Source: Oxalobacteraceae bacterium OTU3CINTB1
Lineage (GTDB): Bacteria > Pseudomonadota > Gammaproteobacteria > Burkholderiales > Burkholderiaceae_D
Direction: 5' to 3'
Length of the DNA stretch: 64,000 bases
Assembly: GCA_024123955.1 (NCBI GenBank)
Contig: CP099652.1
Location: 6,262,001-6,326,000 of the forward strand
The notes beneath the pieces were generated by a model, which ran no database searches, was not told the DNA's origin, and was given only the letters and a program-made list of their open reading frames with translations. How positions within the stretch are numbered: position 1 is the first letter of the stretch; the number at the start of each line of letters is the position of its first letter. Positions 9,007 through 20,243 of the stretch are shown one piece after another. Made by a program: the position numbers and the translations under genes.

Positions 9007-10113
9007 ATGCGCTACCAGGTTTTAGGCCGGACCGGCCTCTTCGTATCCGAACTGTGCCTTGGCACCATGACGTTCGGCCAAGCCGGCGGGCAATACGCAG
9101 CCGCCAGTGGCGTGGACCAGCAAGAGGCCGACGCCATCATTGGACGGGGATTCGACGCCGGCATCAATTTCATCGACACCGCCAACGTCTACGCGCACGG
9201 CCAGTCCGAAGAAATGGTCGGGCGCTCCTTGAAGAACCTGGGCATTGCGCGCAACGACGTGGTCCTGGCGACAAAATTCGCGCATGCGACTGGCAGTGGC
9301 GTCAATGAAGGCGGCGGTTCCCGCGTACACATCATCGAAGCCGTCAAAGCCAGCCTGAAGCGTCTCGGCACCGATCACATCGATCTGTACCAAATGCACG
9401 GATTCGATCCCGCTACGCCGCTGGAAGAAACTTTGCGGGCACTTGACGACTTGGTGCGGCAAGGCCTCGTGCGCTACGTGGGGGTCTCGAACTGGGCGGC
9501 GTGGCAGGTCAGCCGGGCGCTGGGCGCTGCCGACCGGCTCCAGCTGTCGCGTTTCCAGTCGTATCAGTCGTACTACTCGCTGGTCGGACGCGACGCCGAA
9601 CGGGACATCGTCCCCATGCTGGAGGCCGAAGGATTGGGGATGCTGGTGTACAGCCCGCTCGCGGGCGGTTACCTGACTGGAAAATACCGTGACGGCGCCA
9701 CTGCCGGCCGCCGCGCCACGGTGCAGTTCCCGCCGGTCGACGAGCAGCGCGGCGCGCGCCTGCTGCCGGTAATTGACAGCATCGCCAAAAATCAGGGCAT
9801 CTCGATGGAGGCGGTGGCGCTGGCCTGGCTGCGCCACCAACCGGTGGTCACGAGCATCACGCTTGGCGTCAAGACCGTGCCTCAGCTTGAGGCCAACTTG
9901 GCGGCAGTCGATGTCACGCTGCGCGCCGATGAATTGGAAGCATTGACACAAGCTTGCGCGCCAGCGCCGGAATACCCCGGCTGGATGATTGCCAACGACG
10001 CCGCCGCCCGAAAAAACTTAATGGCAACGGGGCGTCTCGCGGCGTCCGAAACTACGCGCGGCCAAGGTACAAATGGCGCCCCGGCGCGCGCATCGACGAC
10101 AGGCGCGGCCTGA
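9007..10113 (+). CDS. aldo/keto reductase
   Basis: A 368-residue NADPH-dependent carbonyl reductase with a TIM-barrel fold. The catalytic tetrad is readable as D57 (FIDTANVY), Y62, K90 (VLATKFAH) and H131 (YQMHGFDP). The C-terminal half carries the cofactor-binding stretch SITLGVKTVPQLEANLAA. The ATG at 9007 is chosen for the AAAGGAC ribosome site just before it. After the usual family end near EYPGWM the protein carries about 30 extra residues rich in Ala, Thr and Gly that look non-conserved. It shares a base with the next gene (TGATG), so the two are co-translated, and it is probably controlled by the divergent TetR regulator. Confidence 0.88.
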   Translation: MRYQVLGRTGLFVSELCLGTMTFGQAGGQYAAASGVDQQEADAIIGRGFDAGINFIDTANVYAHGQSEEMVGRSLKNLGIARNDVVLATKFAHATGSGVNEGGGSRVHIIEAVKASLKRLGTDHIDLYQMHGFDPATPLEETLRALDDLVRQGLVRYVGVSNWAAWQVSRALGAADRLQLSRFQSYQSYYSLVGRDAERDIVPMLEAEGLGMLVYSPLAGGYLTGKYRDGATAGRRATVQFPPVDEQRGARLLPVIDSIAKNQGISMEAVALAWLRHQPVVTSITLGVKTVPQLEANLAAVDVTLRADELEALTQACAPAPEYPGWMIANDAAARKNLMATGRLAASETTRGQGTNGAPARASTTGAA

Positions 10114-11237
10114 TGTTCCATCTCGCCTTCGCGATTCCGGGTCTACTCGTCATCTGCCGCACCATCTGGCCGATGCCATGGGCAATGAGCGCCAAGATCG
10201 CTGCGGCGATTCTGATTCTCCTTCTGTCGCAGTACCATCTGTATAGCCGCATCTCATCGGGAAGCGTGTTCTCCGCGGAAATGCCGCGCGGCGCGATCAT
10301 CGGCTTTAACTGGGCGTTCAGCGCCATCCTCATCCTGGCGCTGCTGCAGATATTAATCGATATGGCCGCGCTCTTGGTGCTGCTCGCGAACGGCAAGCCG
10401 GAGGCGCCGTCCGCAGGCGTGCGCTACGCGATCAGCGTTCTGTCCTTCGTGTTGGCAGCCATTGGCGTGCAAGCGGCCATCCGCGTACCGCCGTTGCGTG
10501 ATGTCAAGATCGAAATCCCCAACCTTCCGCCGGCGTTTGAAGGCTACACGATCGTGCAATTGACCGACATGCACATCAGCCGCTTGTTCCCGGCGGCCTG
10601 GACGAGCGCCGTCGTGCGCGACACCAATGTGCTTCAGCCTGACCTGATCGTAATCACCGGTGATCTGATCGACGGCACGATCGCGCAGCGCGAAGCGGAC
10701 GTCGCACCTTTGCGCGGTCTGCGCGCTGCCGACGGCGTGTTCGCCATTCCAGGCAATCACGAATACTTCTTCGATCCCGCCGCCTGGATGCGGCAATTCG
10801 CGACGTTGGGCATGACGACGCTTGAGAACAGCCATACGGTGATCGAGCGGCGGGACGGCAGCCTGGTGTTGGCAGGCATGACCGACCTGTCGGCAAGCGA
10901 GACCGGCTTTCCCGTGCCGGACCTGGAGCGAGCCTTGGCTGGAGCACCGCCGGCGGTCCCGATCATCCTGCTCGACCATCAACCGAAGAACGCGCGGGTT
11001 GCGGCCGCGCGCGGGGTGGCGCTGCAATTGTCAGGCCACACTCACGGCGGGCTGGTGGTGGGACTGGAGCGTATCTTTGCGCTGGCCAACGGAGGTTTCG
11101 TTTCGGGGAAATACGACGTTGACGCAATGACGCTGTACGTCAACAACGGCACCGCGCTGTGGGGCGGGTTGGCGCTGCGGCTGGGAAAACCCTCCGAACT
11201 CACGCGCGTGACATTGACAAGAAAACTGAAGGAATAA
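10113..11237 (+). CDS. membrane-anchored metallophosphoesterase (YaeI/YkuE-like)
   Basis: 374 residues. Several N-terminal membrane segments (about residues 1-125) precede a calcineurin-like phosphoesterase domain. All metal-binding motifs are visible: TDMHIS (D152, H154), TGDLIDG, GNHE (214-217) and GHTHGG (H309, H311). Relatives such as YkuE and LpxH-like enzymes act on phospholipid or lipid A precursors; the substrate here cannot be told. The start overlaps the aldo/keto reductase stop (TGATG) and is therefore probably set by coupling. Confidence 0.85.
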   Translation: MFHLAFAIPGLLVICRTIWPMPWAMSAKIAAAILILLLSQYHLYSRISSGSVFSAEMPRGAIIGFNWAFSAILILALLQILIDMAALLVLLANGKPEAPSAGVRYAISVLSFVLAAIGVQAAIRVPPLRDVKIEIPNLPPAFEGYTIVQLTDMHISRLFPAAWTSAVVRDTNVLQPDLIVITGDLIDGTIAQREADVAPLRGLRAADGVFAIPGNHEYFFDPAAWMRQFATLGMTTLENSHTVIERRDGSLVLAGMTDLSASETGFPVPDLERALAGAPPAVPIILLDHQPKNARVAAARGVALQLSGHTHGGLVVGLERIFALANGGFVSGKYDVDAMTLYVNNGTALWGGLALRLGKPSELTRVTLTRKLKE

Positions 11238-11239
11238 AA

Positions 11240-12164
11240 GTGACTGGAAATCGACGCATCCCCGCCTGTGCGCACCAAGCGGACGTCGCGCCAGCGGGGC
11301 CGTACAATGAACTCCTAATGGCGTTGAAGAACGCCTGCAACGCGCGCTGCCATGCGGCGCGGACCCTGCCGACGCACTGGTGCGAGCCATGCGCCACGCC
11401 GTGCTTGGACCAGGCAAACGTTTGCGCCCCCTGCTGCTGCTGACGATCGGCTACGAACTAGGGTGTTATCGGCCGGCGCTGATGGATTTGGCATGCGCCA
11501 TTGAACTGGTGCACGCTGCGTCGCTGGTCCTCGACGATCTTCCCTGCATGGACGATGCAAAGTTGCGCCGGGGAGAACCATCCACCGGCGTTTTGGACAG
11601 GATGTCGCGATCCTCGCCTCCGTCTGCTTGCTGAGCCTAGCGTTCCACCTGATTGCAGAGGCCAACGCGGTGTCGCCGGCGGCGCGCGCGCGGTTGATCG
11701 GCATCTTGGCGGAAGCGGTCGGCGCGCAGGGTCTCGCCAAAGGGCAGTACCAGGATCTGTACGGGGGCGTATCGCGCACTGTTGCAGACATAACGGCAAC
11801 CAATACGCTCAAAACCTCGGCATTGCTCGAGGCGGCTGTCGAGATGGCAGCGGTCGTCGCCAACGCTGACGGGGACGTAACGCAATCACTGCGCGATTTC
11901 GCCCGCGCCGCCGAGCAGGCGTTTCAAATCGGAGATGACTTTCTCGATCAACGAGACGCAGTGAGGACAATGCACCAACCAGGTAAAGACACCGGCAAAG
12001 ACATCGACAAGGCCACGCTACTGAACAGTTTGGGAACCGAGAAGACCCGCCAGCGGATGACCGCCCTGATGCGCCAAGCGCACCGGCACTTGCGCACCGC
12101 GCTTGGACCACAAAGCCAAACCCGACGCATGCTCTCTGCGCTACTGCGCGGCGCCCGGCGCTAG
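11240..12164 (+). pseudogene. polyprenyl (farnesyl/geranylgeranyl) diphosphate synthase, two frameshifts
   Basis: An IspA/CrtE-type trans-isoprenyl diphosphate synthase spread over three frames. From the GTG at 11240 (ribosome site AAGGA) the first frame reads to about 11315. The family sequence then resumes in the next frame as NGVEERLQRALP...MRHAVLGPGKRLRPLLLL and the first aspartate-rich motif DDLPCMDDAKLRRGEPST. After a T-run near 11593-11596 it resumes in the third frame as GQDVAILASVCLLSLAFHL, through the second motif GDDFLDQ, to the stop at 12164. Each break fits loss of a single base. Both catalytic motifs survive. No in-frame ATG covers the start. It could be a recent pseudogene or carry sequencing errors; two independent breaks favour decay. 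Confidence 0.8.
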
Positions 12165-12207
12165 CGTAAACACCGAACAGCCACGACAAAGTGGGCGCTG
12201 GCGACGA

Positions 12208-12849
12208 CTAGAGGTAATACGCGGTGCTGGTCATGATCTTGCCCATCACCGACATCACCGCCTGCACCGGGGCCGGCGTTTGCGCCGCGCCCAGCGCCTG
12301 CGCGGCGGCGCCGTGTTCGATCTCGTCGATGCGCATCTGCTCGACGATCGCGCGCGACTTGGCGTCCTGCGGCGGCAGCTTGTCCAGATGGCTGGCCAGG
12401 TGCGCCTCCACCTGGCGCTCGGTCTCGACCACAAAACCCAGGCTGCGGGCGTCGCCCAGCACCGCAGCCACCGTGCCGAGCGCGTACGCGCCGGCGTAGA
12501 ACAGCGGATTCAACACGCTGGTGTGCGAGCCCAGCTCGTTCAAGCGCTGCGCGGTCCACGCCAGATGGTCTTCCTCTTCCCTGCCCGCCTGCTCGAACTG
12601 GGCGCGCATGTCCGCCGTCTTGGCGAAGCGGCCCTGCGAGTTGTACAGCGCCTGCGCGCAGACCTCGCCCACGTGGTTGACGCGCATCAGGCCGGCGCTA
12701 TGGCGCTGTTCCGCCTCGCTCAACTGGCCGTCGTCGGAGCGCAGGCCGGGATTCGGCCGCGACGCCGAGGCGACGCCGGCGATCACGCGCAGCGCCTTGT
12801 CGGCGTCGGCGATAAAACGGTCCAGAGGGGTGTGGTGGTAGGCGGCCAT
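12208..12849 (-). CDS. coq7: demethoxyubiquinone hydroxylase Coq7
   Basis: A 213-residue di-iron carboxylate protein catalysing the penultimate ubiquinone step, C6 hydroxylation of 2-octaprenyl-3-methyl-6-methoxy-benzoquinone. The iron ligands are visible in [20 protein letters not shown] and MRIDEIEHG. Length and order match the Betaproteobacterial Coq7 used instead of UbiF. The ATG at 12849 gives the conserved N-terminus [13 protein letters not shown]. It is convergent with the broken prenyl synthase 44 bases away, and the two are not evidently co-regulated. Confidence 0.93.
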   Translation of the reverse strand: MAAYHHTPLDRFIADADKALRVIAGVASASRPNPGLRSDDGQLSEAEQRHSAGLMRVNHVGEVCAQALYNSQGRFAKTADMRAQFEQAGREEEDHLAWTAQRLNELGSHTSVLNPLFYAGAYALGTVAAVLGDARSLGFVVETERQVEAHLASHLDKLPPQDAKSRAIVEQMRIDEIEHGAAAQALGAAQTPAPVQAVMSVMGKIMTSTAYYL

Positions 12850-12892
12850 GGCGGTTAGTGGTTCGTCAAAACCACCATTATAGGGGCGCGAT

Positions 12893-13327
12893 TTAATTCG
12901 CGTCCGTCTCTTCGCGCAGCTGCCGCTGGCGCTCGATGTAGTCGGCCACGGGGCCGCGCACGTCGATCTTCGAGATATCTTTGGCAACGCCGAGGTTCAG
13001 CCCCAGCAGGAAGGGAATGTTCTCGACCGGCACGTCGTTGCAATGCTCGGCGAAGGCCTTGAGGAAGCGCTTGGACTCGACCACCCGCACCACTTTCTCT
13101 CCGCTCATGTATTGCAGGATGCTGGTGATGCTGTGGCCCTTGCCGATCGTGTGATAGATGAAGCGGTTGAACTCGCGGTCCAGCACCTTGAAATCGAGCG
13201 TTTCCTTGGTCATCAAACCGGCCAGGTAATACAGTCCCAGCGCAACGCGGAAGAAGCCCGTGCATTCGGTGCGGTCGACGCCGCATTGCGTCACCGCGAG
13301 TATTTTTTCCTGCAGTTGAGCATTCAT
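12893..13327 (-). CDS. conserved hypothetical protein
   Basis: 144 residues, starting [33 protein letters not shown], with GGAG 8 bases ahead of the ATG at 13327, which decides the start over upstream alternatives. It has two early cysteines, a mixed alpha-helical pattern, no signal peptide and no obvious membrane helix. I do not recognise a domain. It lies 43 bases upstream of coq7 on the same strand, so the two may be co-transcribed, and is divergent from the ABC transporter genes. Composition resembles its neighbours, so it does not look foreign. Confidence 0.65.
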   Translation of the reverse strand: MNAQLQEKILAVTQCGVDRTECTGFFRVALGLYYLAGLMTKETLDFKVLDREFNRFIYHTIGKGHSITSILQYMSGEKVVRVVESKRFLKAFAEHCNDVPVENIPFLLGLNLGVAKDISKIDVRGPVADYIERQRQLREETDAN

Positions 13328-13442
13328 ATGCGTCTCCATGTCATCACTATAACAAGACATTTGTCGCCACACTTGCTTGCAAGCCAGAATTTTTGCATGC
13401 TATTCTTGAAATCTTTAAAAAATAACAGCCAGGGACAGCGAA

Positions 13443-14222
<780 letters not shown>

Positions 14223-14225
14223 GCC

Positions 14226-15422
14226 ATGTGGACCATTTATCTGAAAGAATTGCTGGAACTGGTGCGCGACCGCAAGACGTTCTTCTTCACCATCTTCGTG
14301 CCGGTCATCGCGATGCCGCTGATTTTTGTTGGCTTCGGCATGCTGTCGACAACGATGTTCAAGCAGGCCAGCCAGGCGCAAATGACTTACGCCATCTTCG
14401 GCAAGGAGCACGCGCCGCAACTGGCCGCCCGCTTCGCCGAAGAGAAAAGCCTGCGCGAGGTCGTGCTCTCCGGTCCCGACGAGATCAAGCGCGCCATCGG
14501 CGACGACCGCATCAAGTTCGCGCTGGTGATACCGGCCGACCTGGAAAGCACCCTGGCGAAGCACCAGCAAGGCGTGATCGCGCTGCACTACAACAGCGCC
14601 TCGGCGGTGGACATGACGCGCAAGCGCGTGACGGCGGTGCTGGGCAACCACAACAACGCGGTGCGCGAGCTGGCGCTGCCGGCCCTCAACCTCAACAAGG
14701 ACCAGTTGCGCTTCGCGCTCGATCCGATCAAGCTCGAGGACCACTCGACCGCCGACAAGCGCGAGCAGACCGGCGCCATGATCGGCGGCCTGGTGCCCTA
14801 CATCCTGTTGATGGTGTGCCTGGTGTCGGCGATGTATCCGGCCATCGACACCGGTGCCGGCGAGAAGGAACGCGGCACCATGGAAACCCTGCTGCTGGCG
14901 CCGGTCTCGCGCACCAGCATCGTGCTGGCGAAGTTCCTGATGCTGTTCACGGTCGGCCTGACCTCGGCGCTGCTGATGATCGCCAGCCTGGGAGGACTGC
15001 TGATCTTCGGCGAGTCGCTGATGAGCGGCGATGTGGCGCAGATGGCGCGCTCGATCGGCCTGTTCGACCTGGCCATGGTGGCGCTGATGCTGGTGCCGAC
15101 GGCGGCCATGTTCGCCGCCATCCTGCTGTCGATCTCGGTGTACGCGAAAAGCTACAAGGAGGCTTCCGGCCTGATCTCGCCGCTGATGATCGTCACCATC
15201 CTGCCGACGTTGGCGGCGCTGCTGCCGGGTGTGGAAATGAACTGGAAGTGGGCCATGGTGCCGTTGACCAATGTCTCGCTAGCAATGAAGGAGCTGGTCA
15301 AAGGCACCATGGACTACAGCATGCTGTCGGTGATCATGTTGTCGACAACGGTGACGGCCGGCGCCCTGCTCATGCTGTGCCGCTGGTGGTTCAGCCGCGA
15401 GGCGGTGCTGTTCAGAAATTGA
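14226..15422 (+). CDS. ABC-2 type permease, NatB-like
   Basis: 398 residues. An N-terminal membrane helix (about 22-42) is followed by a long extracytoplasmic domain to about residue 170, then five or so helices to the end, the NatB/YhaP layout. It starts MWTIYLKELLELVRDRKTFFF, and the stretch GAGEKERGTMETLLLAPVSR is the cytoplasmic coupling motif of ABC-2 permeases. The gene is 3 bases from the ATPase gene and forms the second half of that exporter. The substrate is unknown (sodium in the best-studied relative). Confidence 0.87.
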   Translation: MWTIYLKELLELVRDRKTFFFTIFVPVIAMPLIFVGFGMLSTTMFKQASQAQMTYAIFGKEHAPQLAARFAEEKSLREVVLSGPDEIKRAIGDDRIKFALVIPADLESTLAKHQQGVIALHYNSASAVDMTRKRVTAVLGNHNNAVRELALPALNLNKDQLRFALDPIKLEDHSTADKREQTGAMIGGLVPYILLMVCLVSAMYPAIDTGAGEKERGTMETLLLAPVSRTSIVLAKFLMLFTVGLTSALLMIASLGGLLIFGESLMSGDVAQMARSIGLFDLAMVALMLVPTAAMFAAILLSISVYAKSYKEASGLISPLMIVTILPTLAALLPGVEMNWKWAMVPLTNVSLAMKELVKGTMDYSMLSVIMLSTTVTAGALLMLCRWWFSREAVLFRN

Positions 15423-15641
15423 TGCCGAGAAGGGTATTGAATCGGGCAAGTTGTCTATTCAAGCAAGTGGTGACGGACGGCGTTCTGGTAGGCCGTTTGC
15501 GCAGTCTGGCGCGCAGTTTCCGCCGCCCATCGCAATGGGGCCCCATGTATAGAACAAATTCAATACAATGCCATCATGTGAAAAGTGTATGGCCGTGCAG
15601 AAATGCTGGTTGTGCGGCGGCAGAATCATTCAGGAGTCAGC

Positions 15642-16535
15642 ATGGAATTACGCATCAGCAACTTGTCTAAGACCTACGGCAATGGCGTCGTGGCGTTGGA
15701 CAATATTTCGCTCACCATCCCTACCGGGATGTTCGGCTTGCTCGGCCCCAACGGCGCCGGCAAATCGACTCTGATGCGGACCTTGGCGACGTTGCAGGAA
15801 TGCGATTCCGGTTCGGTGTTCCTCGACGACATCGACGTGCTCGACGAAAAAGACGAAGTGCGCCGCCTGCTCGGCTACCTGCCGCAGGATTTCGGCGTCT
15901 ACCCGAAGGTGACGGCCTACGAACTGCTCGACCATTTCGCCGAGCTCAAAGGCTTGTCGAACCGCAACCGCCGGCGCGAGGTGGTCGACGGCCTGCTGCA
16001 GCAAACCAATCTGTTCGACGTGCGACACCAGCGCCTGGGGGGCTTTTCCGGCGGCATGCGCCAGCGCTTCGGCATCGCCCAGGCGCTGCTGGGCGACCCG
16101 AAATTGATCATCGTCGACGAGCCCACCGCCGGCCTCGACCCGCAAGAGCGGGTGCGCTTCCACAACCTGCTGTCGGATATCGGCGAGGACAAGACCGTCA
16201 TCCTGTCGACCCACATCGTCAGCGACGTTGCCGACCTGTGCGCCAACATGGCGATCATCAACAAGGGCCACCTGCTGCTGTGCGGCCCGACCCAGGAGCT
16301 GATCCACGAGGTCAGCGACAAGATCTGGGCCCGCTTCATCGACAAGCGCGACCTGCAATCGTTCCAGCTGCGCCACCCGGTCATCTCGTCGCGCCTGCTG
16401 TCGGGCCGCACCCTGATCCACGTCTACAGCGAGAACGACCCCGGCGACGGTTTCGAGGAAGCCATCGGCGACCTCGAGGATGTCTACTTCGCCACCATCG
16501 CCGGCCGCCACCAGGCCGCCGCCACCTGCGACTAA
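15642..16535 (+). CDS. ABC transporter ATP-binding protein of the peptidase-fused exporter
   Basis: 297 residues from the ATG at 15642, which follows CAGGAG. Walker A GPNGAGKST, signature FSGGMRQRFGIAQAL, Walker B LIIVDEPTAGLD and the H-loop STHIVSDV are all intact. A C-terminal tail of about 80 residues (WARFIDKRDLQSFQLRHP...) probably contacts the permease. It lies 9 bases before a permease/M1-peptidase fusion, with which it must form an exporter. The 219-base gap upstream has a possible TACAAT -10 at 15564 but no convincing -35, so separate transcription from the NatAB-like pair is possible but unproven. Confidence 0.9.
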   Translation: MELRISNLSKTYGNGVVALDNISLTIPTGMFGLLGPNGAGKSTLMRTLATLQECDSGSVFLDDIDVLDEKDEVRRLLGYLPQDFGVYPKVTAYELLDHFAELKGLSNRNRRREVVDGLLQQTNLFDVRHQRLGGFSGGMRQRFGIAQALLGDPKLIIVDEPTAGLDPQERVRFHNLLSDIGEDKTVILSTHIVSDVADLCANMAIINKGHLLLCGPTQELIHEVSDKIWARFIDKRDLQSFQLRHPVISSRLLSGRTLIHVYSENDPGDGFEEAIGDLEDVYFATIAGRHQAAATCD

Positions 16536-16544
16536 GGCGGCCGC

Positions 16545-19500
16545 ATGTTCGCCATCGCCTTTTTTGAAGCGCGCCAGCGCCTCAAGCTGCTATCGACCTG
16601 GGTCTACTTCGTCGGCTTCCTGGCGCTGTCGCTGCTGTGGATGGCGGCCGCCGGCGGCTTTTTCAAGGAAGCCCAGGTCACCTTCGGCAGCCTTGCGATC
16701 AATTCGCCGCGCTCGCTGATGTTCACCGTCAGCGCGCTCGGCTCCTTGGGCGTGGTGGTGATCGCGGCCATGATGGGCCGCTCGGTGCAGCAGGATTTCG
16801 AGTACGACATGCAGCACTTCTTCTTCAGCGCGCCGATCAGGAAGCACCAGTACATGTTCGGCCGCTTCCTCGGCGCCTATTTCACCCTGGCGGTGATCTT
16901 CACCAGCATCATCCTCGGCGCCTGGCTGGGCAGCATGTTGCCGGGCATCGACCCCGAGCGGCTGGGCTTGCCGGGTCCGCTGGGCTACCTGATCCCCTAC
17001 TTCATCGTCATCCTGCCCAACATCTTCATCTTCGGCGCCGTGTTCTTCATCCTCGCCGCGCTGACGCGGCGCATGCTGCCGGTCTACATCAGCAGTGTGG
17101 TCATGCTCATCGGCTACATCGTCGCCCCCGGCCTGGCGCGCGACCTCGACTATAAAACCCTGGCGGCGCTGATCGACCCCTTCGGCACCACGGCCGTGCT
17201 GCGCCTGACCGAATACTGGCCCATCATCGAGCGCAACACGCGCATGGTCTGGCCGGAGGGCGTGTACCTGCTCAACCGCGTGCTGTGGTCGTCGTTCGCG
17301 CTGGCCGGCCTGCTGCTGGGTTACTGGCGCTTCCACTTCATCGCCACCGTCGACAGCGGCGCCAGCGGCAGCGCCAGCCGCGGCGAGGGCGAACCGCCGC
17401 CACAATTGTCGGCCGTCTCGACCAACACGCAGGAAACGCCGGACTTCAAATCGCGCAGCCTGGCCGGACTGCTCATCAAGATGAGCTGGCTGAACCTGCG
17501 CGAAACCACCAAGAACATTTACTTCGTCGTCATCGTGCTGGCCGGCGTGCTGATGATGTTCGCCGGCGCGCTGGACATGGGCTCGATGTTCGGCACCAAC
17601 ACCTATCCGGCCACTTACCTGATCCTCGACTCGGTGACCGAAACGTTCGAGCTGTTCATGCTGGTGATCACCACCTTCTACGCGGGCGAGCTGATCTGGC
17701 GCGAGCGCGAAGCGCGCATGGCGCAGATGCTCGACGCCCTGCCGATTCCAAGCTGGCTGCCGCTGCTGGCCAAGTTGTTCGCGCTGATCGGCCTGCAGGC
17801 ATTGCTGATGGGTGTCGTCATGCTGTGCGGCATGACCATCCAGATCTTCAAAGGATATCTTGTGCTGGAACCGGGGCTGTATCTGCATCAGTTATTCCTG
17901 ATCCAGCTGCCCGACTACGCGCTGGCGGCGGTGCTGGCGCTCGCGCTGCAGGTGCTGATCAACCAGCGCTACCTGGCCTACTTCGCGATGATCATGTACT
18001 ACGTCGCCAACCTGACCATGTCCTCGATGGGCGTGGACGAACCGCTGCTAGCCTACGGCAACATGCCGCACTTCATCTACTCCGCGATGAACGGCTACGG
18101 CCACTACGTGCCGCGCGAGCGCTGGTTCGAGGCGTACTGGGGCGGCGCCGCGCTGCTCATGGTGGTCGGCTCGCTGCTGTTCTGGGCGCGCGGCACCAAC
18201 GATGGCTGGCGCCAGCGCATGCAACTCGCCCGCCACGCACTGACCAGGCCTGTGCTGGCCACGACGGCGGCCGGCGCGCTGATCTTCGCCGGCGCCGGCG
18301 CGGTGCTGTTCTACAACACGCACATCGTCAACGACTACAAGTCGACCTACGAAAAAGACGCCGCGCGCGCCGGCTACGAACGCAAGTACAAGCAATACGC
18401 CGCGCTGCCGCAGCCGCGCATCACCGACGTCAAGCTCGACGTCGCCATCACGCCGGCGCAGCGCAGCCTCACGGTCAAGGGCCGCTACGTGCTGCAAAAC
18501 AAGACCACGCAACCGGTCAGCGACATCATCATCCAGCAGGATGCCGACGCCACCGGCTACAAGGCGCGCTTCAGCCAGGAAGTGCGCGCGGGCCTGCGCG
18601 ACACCGACCTCGGTTTCTACACCTACAAGCTGGTCAAGCCGCTGGCGCCGGGCGCGCGGATGGCGTTCGAGTTCGAGGTCGACTACGTACCGAAAGGCAT
18701 CTTCGGCATGGGCCAGGACACGCCGGTCGTCCACAACGGCACCTTCTTCAACAACAGCGTGCTGCCGCACATCGGCTACCAGCAAGAGAACGAGTTGAGC
18801 GACGCGCGCGACCGCAAGAAGCACAATCTGGCCGTGCGCGAACGCATGTTGCCGCGCGACGATGCACGCGGCCTCGCCAACAATTTCAGCGGCAACGACG
18901 CCGACTGGATCAACTTTGACGCCATCGTCAGCACCAGCGCCGACCAGATCGCCATCGCGCCCGGCACGCTGGTCAAGGACTGGAGCAGCAAGGGACGGCA
19001 TTACTATCACTACAAGATGGACCAGCCGATCCTGAACTTCTACGCCTTCCAGTCGGCGCGCTACCTGGTCAAGCGCGACTGGTGGCAGGACGTCGGCATC
19101 GAGATCTACTACCATCCGGGCCACGAGTACAACCTCGAGCGGATGAACAAGGGCATCAAGGAATCGCTCGATTACTACACGCGCAACTTCGGCCCCTACC
19201 AGCACAAGCTGGTGCGCATCGTCGAATTCCCGCGCTACGCCACGTTCGCGCAATCGTTCCCCAACACCATTCCGTACGCCGAATCGCTGGGCTTCATCGC
19301 CAAGGTCGATGACGGCAATCCCAAGGACATCGACTACCCGTTCTACGTCACCGCGCACGAAATGGCGCACCAGTGGTGGGGCCACCAACTGGTCGCCGGC
19401 AACACGCGCGGGGGCAGCGTGCTGAGCGAAACGCTGGCCGAATATTCTGCGTTGATGGTAATGAAGAAAAATGTCGGCGCCAGCAAGATGCGCCGTTTCC

Positions 19501-20129
19501 TGAGCTACGACCTGCACCAATACCTGCTGGGACGCGCGCTGGAGCGCAAGAAGGAACTGCCGCTGGCCGACAATGAAAACCAGAACTACATCCAGTACCG
19601 CAAGGGCAGCCTGGCGATGTACCAGTTGCAGGACATCCTGGGCGAAGAAAAGATCAACGGCGCGCTCAAAGAACTATTGCAAAAGCACGGCCGCAGTGGC
19701 GGGCCGTATCCCAGCGTCTCGGTGCTGGTGCAGGCGTTGCGCGGCATCACGCCGCCGGAGCAAGCCTACCTCATCGACGACCTGTTCAACCACATCGTGC
19801 TATATGAAAACCACGGCGTATCGGCGACGGCGCGCAAGCTCAACGACGGCAAATACGAGGTCAGCTTCGTCGTCAGCGCGGCCAAGGTGCGCGCCAACGA
19901 CCAGGGCGAAGAGCGCGACGTGGCGTTGAAGGACTACATCGACATCGGCATCGACGACAAGGACGGCAACAGCCTGCTGCGCGAGCGCAAGCTCATCGAC
20001 CGCAAGGACAACAGCTACACGGTCATCGTCAGCGGCCGCCCGGCCAGGGCCGGCATTGACCCCGACAACAAACTCATCGACCGCAAGCCCGACGACAACA
20101 TGGTCAACGTCGAACTGCAAGCGCAATAA
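16545..20129 (+). CDS. ABC-2 permease fused to an M1-family aminopeptidase domain
   Basis: 1194 residues. Roughly the first 590 form two blocks of membrane helices with ABC-2 permease character. From about residue 640 comes a beta-rich M1 N-domain and then the metallopeptidase domain, with zinc ligands H938/E939/H942 in [11 protein letters not shown] and the downstream glutamate E962 in SETLAEY. The peptidase would sit outside the cytoplasmic membrane, facing the periplasm. This permease/M1 architecture is known in Proteobacteria and Bacteroidetes but has no established substrate. The gene pairs with the ATPase 9 bases upstream. It is one continuous frame and the zinc site appears intact. Confidence 0.9.
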   Translation: MFAIAFFEARQRLKLLSTWVYFVGFLALSLLWMAAAGGFFKEAQVTFGSLAINSPRSLMFTVSALGSLGVVVIAAMMGRSVQQDFEYDMQHFFFSAPIRKHQYMFGRFLGAYFTLAVIFTSIILGAWLGSMLPGIDPERLGLPGPLGYLIPYFIVILPNIFIFGAVFFILAALTRRMLPVYISSVVMLIGYIVAPGLARDLDYKTLAALIDPFGTTAVLRLTEYWPIIERNTRMVWPEGVYLLNRVLWSSFALAGLLLGYWRFHFIATVDSGASGSASRGEGEPPPQLSAVSTNTQETPDFKSRSLAGLLIKMSWLNLRETTKNIYFVVIVLAGVLMMFAGALDMGSMFGTNTYPATYLILDSVTETFELFMLVITTFYAGELIWREREARMAQMLDALPIPSWLPLLAKLFALIGLQALLMGVVMLCGMTIQIFKGYLVLEPGLYLHQLFLIQLPDYALAAVLALALQVLINQRYLAYFAMIMYYVANLTMSSMGVDEPLLAYGNMPHFIYSAMNGYGHYVPRERWFEAYWGGAALLMVVGSLLFWARGTNDGWRQRMQLARHALTRPVLATTAAGALIFAGAGAVLFYNTHIVNDYKSTYEKDAARAGYERKYKQYAALPQPRITDVKLDVAITPAQRSLTVKGRYVLQNKTTQPVSDIIIQQDADATGYKARFSQEVRAGLRDTDLGFYTYKLVKPLAPGARMAFEFEVDYVPKGIFGMGQDTPVVHNGTFFNNSVLPHIGYQQENELSDARDRKKHNLAVRERMLPRDDARGLANNFSGNDADWINFDAIVSTSADQIAIAPGTLVKDWSSKGRHYYHYKMDQPILNFYAFQSARYLVKRDWWQDVGIEIYYHPGHEYNLERMNKGIKESLDYYTRNFGPYQHKLVRIVEFPRYATFAQSFPNTIPYAESLGFIAKVDDGNPKDIDYPFYVTAHEMAHQWWGHQLVAGNTRGGSVLSETLAEYSALMVMKKNVGASKMRRFLSYDLHQYLLGRALERKKELPLADNENQNYIQYRKGSLAMYQLQDILGEEKINGALKELLQKHGRSGGPYPSVSVLVQALRGITPPEQAYLIDDLFNHIVLYENHGVSATARKLNDGKYEVSFVVSAAKVRANDQGEERDVALKDYIDIGIDDKDGNSLLRERKLIDRKDNSYTVIVSGRPARAGIDPDNKLIDRKPDDNMVNVELQAQ

Positions 20130-20153
20130 ATTCTACTGGGGTCAAATTCTACT

Positions 20154-20238
20154 GGGGTCAAGTCTGTCATTCGGACACAGGCCCGTCCGTAAAGCGCTTC
20201 TACGGTCGAGGTCATGTCCGAATGACAGACTTGACCCC
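20154..20238. repeat. palindromic repeat, family B, copy 2
   Basis: Perfect 24-base inverted arms, 20154-20177 and 20215-20238, starting GGGGTCAAGTCTGTCATTCG, around a 37-base loop. A degenerate extra half unit (GGGGTCAAATTCTACT) precedes it from about 20138. It lies between the convergent permease-peptidase and chemoreceptor genes. Confidence 0.9.
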
Positions 20239-20243
20239 GGGGT

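Noticed and set aside
15423-15641. Extra small gene between the two ABC systems
   Set aside because: Short frames there (for example from 15568) overlap the ATPase start, lack conservation-like features and share its coding sequence in another frame.
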